This document shows positions 13,440-15,353 of a DNA stretch of 15,353 bases, piece after piece (positions within the stretch are counted from its first letter, which is position 1; each line of letters begins with the position of its first letter). The stretch is from positions 24,705-40,057 of the forward strand of contig DDEX01000012.1 of assembly GCA_002336845.1 (NCBI GenBank), in the 5' to 3' direction. A program made the translations under genes and the position numbers. The stretch is from Rhodobacteraceae bacterium UBA1943 (GTDB taxonomy: Bacteria > Pseudomonadota > Alphaproteobacteria > Rhodobacterales > Rhodobacteraceae). Under the pieces are notes generated by a model that was not told the DNA's origin, ran no database searches, and was given only the letters and a program-made list of their open reading frames with translations.

Positions 13440-15353
13440 ATGGCCGACATCAGTCTGGAGACCGTCGCCGGTAAATTGAACCGGGTTGGATATGATGCCT
13501 TTCTGCAATCGCTGCGCCACGCCCGCAGCGAGGGCAACCGCAACGTGGAACTGTCGCACTGGCTGTTTCACATCCTGCAAAATCCGAAATCCGATATTTC
13601 GGTGACGCTCGCCCATTTCAAACTGGATACGGCCAAGGCCCAGAAAGACCTTGGCGCGGTGATTGACGGGTTGCGCAAGAACGCAACCGAAATGCCCCAG
13701 ATCAGCGAGCAGTTGACCGACGTGCTGGACCGCGGCTGGCACTATGCCACCCTGATGTTCGGCGAGGCGATGATCCGCACTGGCCATATTCTGGTTGCCG
13801 CGCTGAAGAACACCACCCTGCGCCGTGACCTTCTGCAGATGTCAAAGGTCTTCGGCGAAATCAACGTCGATACGCTGGCGAATGAGGCGCGCACCGCCTG
13901 GGCCGACAGTGACGAAGATGACATGCGGCCGATGGACGGCTCTGGCATCGGCCAGACCTCGGGGGCTGCGGCTGCACCCGGTCAGGGCAGCACGGCGCTG
14001 GGGCGGTTCGCCGTGGACATGACGGCGCAGGCCAGCGGCGGCAAGATGGACCCGATCGTTGGCCGTGACGATGAAATCCGCCAGATCATCGACATCCTGT
14101 TGCGCCGCCGCCAGAACAACCCGATCCTCACGGGCGAGGCCGGGGTGGGCAAAACCGCCGTGGTCGAAGGCTTTGCCCAGCGTCTGGCGGCCAATGAGGT
14201 TCCGCCCAAGCTGCAAGGCACCAAGCTGTTCATGCTGGACCTTGGGCTGATGCAGGCAGGGGCCTCGATGAAGGGCGAGTTTGAACAGCGCCTGCGCAGC
14301 GTGATTGACGAGGTGCAGAATTCGCCCACGCCGATCATCCTGTTCATTGACGAGATTCATACCCTGATGGGTGCGGGCGGGGCGGCGGGCACCGGCGATG
14401 CCGCGAACCTTTTGAAACCGGCCTTGGCACGCGGCACCCTGCGCACCATCGGCGCGACGACATGGATGGAATACGCCAAGTATTTTGAAAAAGACCCGGC
14501 GATGACCCGGCGCTTTCAGCCGGTGATGGTGGACGAACCCACCATCGACCGCGCCTGCTACATGCTGCGCGGCATTCTGGGCCCGATGGAGGCGCATCAC
14601 GGCATCCGCATCTCGGATGAGGCGGTGGTGGCGGCGGTGAACCTGTCGGCGCGCTATCTGCCCTCGCGCCAATTGCCGGACAAGGCGGTGAGCCTTTTGG
14701 ATACCGCCTGCGCGCGGGTGGCGATCAGCCAGTCCACGGTTCCGGCCTCGATTCAGGACAGCAAAGCCAAGATTGCTGGCCTTGAAACCGAACTGGCCGC
14801 CAAGGAACGGCAGGCCGATCTGGGCGAGGATGCCGGGCCGCGCGTGGCCGAAATCCACGATCTTCTGGCCAAGGAACGCGAGACACTGGCCAAGCTGGAA
14901 GCCGATTACAACGAGGAAAAGGCGCTGGTCGATCAGTTGCTGGACCTGTGGAAGCAGATCGGGTTGGGCGGCAAGGCCGAAGGTGCGGTGACGCCCGATC
15001 AGGTGGAAGGCGAGGCGGAAAACCTGCGCCCGCAGGCGATGGAAAGCGTGAAACGCCTGCAAGCGCGCAAACCCGATGACCGCAAGATCTATGCCCATGT
15101 CGATGCTCAGGCCGTGGCGGCGGTGATCTCGGACTGGACCGGGATTCCGGCGGGCAAGATGGTGTCGGACGAATTGCAGGCCATCCTGACCCTTGCCGAC
15201 CGGCTGAAGGAACGGGTGATCGGGCAGGATCACGGGCTGGAAATGATCGCGACGCGGGTGCAAACCGCCAGCGCAAAACTGGCCAACCCAAACAAGCCGA
15301 TCGGCGTTTTCATGCTGTGCGGCCCGTCGGGCGTGGGCAAGACCGAAACCGCG
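13440..15353 (+). CDS. tssH: T6SS ATPase ClpV (TssH), 3' end cut by window
   Basis: ClpV is the AAA+ unfoldase of the Clp/Hsp100 type that disassembles contracted TssBC sheath for reuse. I translated the frame from ATG 13440 to the window edge: 638 codons, no stop. The N-terminal domain (about 1-155) has the ClpV pattern VELSHWLFHILQ and a second repeat with GHILVAALKN. The first AAA domain has IVGRDDEI, Walker A GEAGVGKT (232-239), Walker B ILFIDEIHTL with Asp304/Glu305, and IGATTWMEYAKYFEKDPA. A middle helical region (about 440-520) is rich in Ala, Glu and Lys. The second AAA domain begins at about 590 (VIGQDHGLE), and the sequence ends just past its Walker A GPSGVGKT (628-635). The truncation is due to the window, since ClpV is about 850-900 residues. 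It follows tssG closely with its own strong ribosome binding site. Confidence 0.98.
   Translation, partial: MADISLETVAGKLNRVGYDAFLQSLRHARSEGNRNVELSHWLFHILQNPKSDISVTLAHFKLDTAKAQKDLGAVIDGLRKNATEMPQISEQLTDVLDRGWHYATLMFGEAMIRTGHILVAALKNTTLRRDLLQMSKVFGEINVDTLANEARTAWADSDEDDMRPMDGSGIGQTSGAAAAPGQGSTALGRFAVDMTAQASGGKMDPIVGRDDEIRQIIDILLRRRQNNPILTGEAGVGKTAVVEGFAQRLAANEVPPKLQGTKLFMLDLGLMQAGASMKGEFEQRLRSVIDEVQNSPTPIILFIDEIHTLMGAGGAAGTGDAANLLKPALARGTLRTIGATTWMEYAKYFEKDPAMTRRFQPVMVDEPTIDRACYMLRGILGPMEAHHGIRISDEAVVAAVNLSARYLPSRQLPDKAVSLLDTACARVAISQSTVPASIQDSKAKIAGLETELAAKERQADLGEDAGPRVAEIHDLLAKERETLAKLEADYNEEKALVDQLLDLWKQIGLGGKAEGAVTPDQVEGEAENLRPQAMESVKRLQARKPDDRKIYAHVDAQAVAAVISDWTGIPAGKMVSDELQAILTLADRLKERVIGQDHGLEMIATRVQTASAKLANPNKPIGVFMLCGPSGVGKTETA

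Noticed and set aside
13842..15263. 473-codon open frame on the - strand opposite tssH
   Set aside because: It lies entirely antisense to clearly conserved ClpV sequence. Long antisense frames are expected in GC-rich genes, and the His/Arg/Gln-rich product resembles no family.

Overview
The window is a type VI secretion system (T6SS) structural cluster. All genes are on the + strand, tightly packed, and read as one or a few co-transcribed units. The DNA is GC-rich with GC-biased third codon positions. The gene order and the style of the accessory proteins suggest an alphaproteobacterium, most likely of the Rhodobacterales. This placement is inferred from general character; there is no rRNA or other taxonomic marker here.

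Layout. (1) 2-1645 is the 3' part of a gene cut by the left edge: a membrane-anchored protein with a Lys/Ala-rich coiled-coil stalk and a two-cysteine C-terminal domain, plausibly the tail of a T6SS Ser/Thr kinase (PpkA type). (2) 1810-5643 is an accessory block: the VgrG spike, a 198-residue protein of uncertain function (possibly DUF6931), and the FHA-domain protein TagH. (3) 5836-13399 is the core: tssA, tssB, tssC, hcp (tssD), tssE, tssF and tssG. (4) 13440-15353 is tssH (clpV), cut by the right edge just after its second Walker A motif.

How it fits together. TssB and TssC form the contractile sheath around the Hcp tube, on a baseplate that includes TssE, TssF and TssG. VgrG caps the tube. 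TssA acts in priming and polymerisation, ClpV disassembles the used sheath, and TagH with a kinase is the usual post-translational control pair. The membrane-complex genes (tssJ, tssK, tssL, tssM), PAAR, a phosphatase and TagF are not visible and presumably lie outside the window. I see no dedicated effector or immunity gene.

The less ordinary content is between the genes. Three gaps (before vgrG, tagH and tssA) are each spanned by a small unannotated ORF whose stop codon overlaps the next gene's start. The gaps tssB-tssC, tssC-hcp and hcp-tssE each hold a perfect GC-rich stem-loop without a U-tract. TssA also seems to carry two copies of its C-terminal helical module. No gap exceeds about 200 bases. 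I did not find a clearly new system; the small ORFs and stem-loops are the leads most worth testing.
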